Positions 62,601 through 64,000 of a stretch of DNA of 64,000 bases are shown in pieces. Position numbers and translations under genes: made by a program. This DNA comes from a bacterium (GTDB lineage: Bacteria; Zhuqueibacterota; Zhuqueibacteria; Residuimicrobiales; Krinioviventaceae): the NCBI GenBank assembly GCA_029561455.1, contig JAKQIY010000006.1, positions 62,001-126,000 of the forward strand. Direction: 5' to 3'. A model generated the notes under the pieces. It had not been told where the DNA came from, did no database searches, and saw only the letters and a list, made by a program, of their open reading frames with translations. Each line of letters opens with the position of its first letter. Position 1 is the stretch's first letter.

Positions 62601-64000
62601 CCATTACCCCATAATCACCAGCATGACCTGCCACACCGGGCGGTTCGCCGAACCGAACCAGGATAGCTTTGGCGAACATTTTTTACTGGCGCAAAATAAA
62701 GGCGCGATTGCATTTTGGGGCACTGCCGGCTGGGGATATTCGTGGGAAGATTATATTTTCCTGCGCGAGTTGTTGCAGGTTGTGGTGCAAGATACGGTCT
62801 ACCGCGCCGGCGAGGCGATCACCCTGGCAAAATTCGCGTTGTGGAACACCCTGGGCAGCGGTTCGCACGCTACCAACCTGCTGCGGCAATATACGCTGCT
62901 GGGCGACCCGGCCCTGCAACTGGCCCTGCCGGATAAACCCGATTTAACGATACCCCCGGATGCCCTGAATGTTAAACCCGCCATTCCCAACGAGGCGGAT
63001 TCCCTGGCGGCAATCCATGTTCAAGTACATAACTGGGGACTTGTACCGCAATCCCAGGTAGCGGTGCGGGTTACCGCCGAACACGCTACGCATGGTAAAA
63101 GTCAGGTCGATACCGTAAAAACCCTCTCTCCTTTTACATTAACCGATTCCCTGGTCTTTTCCTGGCCGCTGCGCGGGATGACCGGAGCGGTCCAGTTGGA
63201 AGCATTGGCAGACCCGGATAACCTGGTCGCCGAAGCCGATGAAAACAATAACCGGCAAAGCAGCCAGGTCTATGTCGTTTCCAATCTCATTCAACCGGTT
63301 TTCCCTGCCGATATGAGCGTATGCCCGGCGCAGGGCCTGGTATTAAAAATCCAGAATCCACAGCAGGTTAATAACCAGGTTTTATTTTTTGAATTCGAAA
63401 TCGATACGTCACTATCATTTAACAGCACCCTGTTGCAGCGTTCGGGACAAGTTGCCAGACAAACTTTGATCACCACCTGGAAACCACTACCACTGGCAGA
63501 GGGATTGTATTACTGGCGTTGCCGGGCGGCGGCGGACAGTTCGGAGACTGCCTGGGTGATCAGTTCGTTTTACGCTGACGCTGTCAACCGGTACGGCTGG
63601 CGGCAGGAACGGGCCAGCCAGTTTGCCAGGAACAAAGCAGTCGGCGCGCAGCTAACCGCAAATCATATCGAACTGGAAAAACAAATCATTACCCTGTACG
63701 CCGAATCCGCCGGTTACAGCGACGGCAATTACGCCCGGCTTATCATCAATTCCGACTCCCCGCTCACAATCGGCCGCGGTATTAATATGGTCATTGTCGA
63801 TGGCAGGAACGGGGAAATCCTTAGCGCGCGGGTTTTCGACACCTGGGAGGATGCCGCCGCGGCGGACTCGCTGGCTGCCGTTATTGACCGCCAGCCGGAT
63901 GGTCATTATATTCTGTGCGCTATTAAAGACGAAGGCAGCGCCAAAATGAATGAAAACGGCTACCGGGCGCTGGAATCCATCGGCAGTGCGCTGTGCCGCA
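59641..64000 (+). CDS. Secreted C25 (gingipain-like) cysteine peptidase with two ILEI/FAM3 domains, 3' cut by window edge
   Basis: The open frame gives at least 1453 residues with no stop. A signal peptide (about 1-23) leads into a long beta-rich N-terminal part. An ILEI domain spans ~553-665 (GRGISLLVLD, FDTWES, AIKDEGSNQL, LGGRDSWALIG). The C25 domain (~741-1090) has catalytic His965 in IGHAGSSTW and Cys997 in TSMTCHTG, with LLGDPAL at its end. A CARDB-like domain (~1100-1215), an FnIII-like stretch and a second ILEI copy (from ~1356, running off the window) follow. Gingipains are type IX secreted surface proteases; a sorting domain is expected beyond the edge. Transcription should be by sigma-54. 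Confidence 0.9.
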   Translation, partial: MKPEKTIHIVVGGLLIIAMLFPCSAAGDTLRIIESPPGRTVYEWTVPEIQWQSVTTTDQDYVIPVMDSLHRPTTAGSPMIPQFSILVENATLTDIQVLDTVYTVQSTRRICPVPTLQIASDGQTGSTVYIEDPAIYQADRFYPAQFVDFETGIYKDRSLLRLIIYPALYNPARGAIKQLRYIKFAIIGATPRAGTSLTGADRVLNRAITATLPPQPRSLKKPVADTPWMDFNAGRDMVKICTVNEGIYRVTGAQLQSLGLSMTSIIPDEIRLFNKGAEQPCLVNDGNDGVLDTDDAILFYAERLDGDSLYYNAWSDTNSYWLTWGGDPGIRYSETTANPADGSPITTYRCTLHNEQDLEYYNGDTNQDIQDSETAAGEGWVWTQTFYSGTIYNFYFDLPGLLSSGQDSALLRMRLRGTTWDAAANDHHVRLTLNGTPVYEAWFDDRQELLATAVIPASLLRSAGNQLDIHSVDDTEAEISQFYLDWYEIEYTRALAAANGQLEFTQNQIPARQTCYINGFQSDSVHIWNLRQNTLHPAGSVSKGWLADIHVLSAGYSDGNYASFLVNGSTVYDGGRGISLLVLDSATGAILQSRTFDTWESATDADSLVAFINRQELGATVLAAIKDEGSNQLREPQYAALESLGSAHIRTLGGRDSWALIGRKGASPGSAIEAHSTSGTGAVNVADTLFFPNGGSSFMAEFTPPENNGDNYIIFEPAGLLSPAGMEKVTPDRLASPANGADYIIITHPAFRQQAEHLADYRRSFNGFRTMIALVGDIYNEFNYGLKDPAAIRDFLHYAWKNWQTPAPAFVLLLGDASWDPKQNLASAYKTDFVPVWGNPVSDNWYVCFDGPNDLLSEMHIGRLPVETAAAAENIIDKMIVYESQPSALWKKKFMLISGGFEEYELFVFNRQTEQLAGDFITPPPLGGQAQIIKKETPGYQEGVHRDDIINLIDSGVVWGNFIGHAGSSTWDLMFHNPDIDALNNSPHYPIITSMTCHTGRFAEPNQDSFGEHFLLAQNKGAIAFWGTAGWGYSWEDYIFLRELLQVVVQDTVYRAGEAITLAKFALWNTLGSGSHATNLLRQYTLLGDPALQLALPDKPDLTIPPDALNVKPAIPNEADSLAAIHVQVHNWGLVPQSQVAVRVTAEHATHGKSQVDTVKTLSPFTLTDSLVFSWPLRGMTGAVQLEALADPDNLVAEADENNNRQSSQVYVVSNLIQPVFPADMSVCPAQGLVLKIQNPQQVNNQVLFFEFEIDTSLSFNSTLLQRSGQVARQTLITTWKPLPLAEGLYYWRCRAAADSSETAWVISSFYADAVNRYGWRQERASQFARNKAVGAQLTANHIELEKQIITLYAESAGYSDGNYARLIINSDSPLTIGRGINMVIVDGRNGEILSARVFDTWEDAAAADSLAAVIDRQPDGHYILCAIKDEGSAKMNENGYRALESIGSALCR

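Noticed and set aside
1-64000. Search for tRNA, rRNA and prophage or IS genes
   Set aside because: No cloverleaf with a CCA end, ribosomal RNA sequence, transposase or phage structural gene was recognised by eye.

Overview
The window is a 64 kb piece of a Gram-negative bacterial chromosome, about 90 % coding. The best guess at lineage is the Fibrobacterota-Chlorobi-Bacteroidota (FCB) side of the tree, close to Calditrichota, KSB1 or Ignavibacteria. Three secreted proteins end in a FlgD-like Ig domain that starts with NYPNPFN or NHPNPFN and finishes in a short basic tail, the type A sorting domain used by type IX secretion in these phyla. Other signs are a short RpoD without region 1.1, small secreted FnIII proteins, a gingipain-like C25 protease and frequent TTG starts. 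The phylum is inferred; there is no rRNA gene here.

Left part (1-33 kb) is mostly housekeeping in short operons. It holds a DUF58 fragment, an NtrY-like kinase, the primary sigma factor, an M23 peptidase with a clear sigma-70 promoter and terminator, and a minus-strand block rpsU, yqeY, cvpA-like, mutS2, suhB. Next come two secreted ThuA proteins, a GH5 glycosidase, a toxin-antitoxin island (hicBA, including a 58-residue hicA, plus a lone Phd antitoxin), an NtrB/NtrC-like pair, a heptosyltransferase, mutY, a glucuronokinase-like GHMP kinase, sfsA and a membrane-anchored deacetylase. A plus-strand group Memo, DUF2520, PHP phosphatase, EcfA-like ATPase closes this part.

Middle part (33.9-39.8 kb) starts with a receiver-less sigma-54 activator behind a textbook -24/-12 promoter. 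Two secreted proteins with FnIII and FlgD-like sorting domains follow, one of them 1252 residues with nine Ig-like repeats. A perfect 18-bp palindrome lies about 85 bp upstream of the activator's promoter, and two near-copies lie upstream of the giant gene, next to a second, weaker -24/-12 site.

Right part (40-59.6 kb) is a Wzx/Wzy-type exopolysaccharide or capsule locus. It has a Wza-like SLBB exporter, a Wzz-like chain-length protein, an acetyltransferase, a UDP-GlcNAc 2-epimerase, Wzi, two flippases, three methyltransferases, four glycosyltransferases, an AT-rich polytopic membrane protein (possible polymerase) and a WecA-like initiating transferase. It is interrupted by nested palindromic repeats around a frameshifted GxxExxY gene.

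The last gene runs off the window. It encodes a C25 (gingipain-like) protease with two ILEI/FAM3-type domains and has its own near-perfect sigma-54 promoter. The strongest system-level idea is a sigma-54 regulon that co-expresses sorted surface proteins and flanks the exopolysaccharide locus, parallel in logic to the PrsK/PrsR control of PEP-CTERM proteins.
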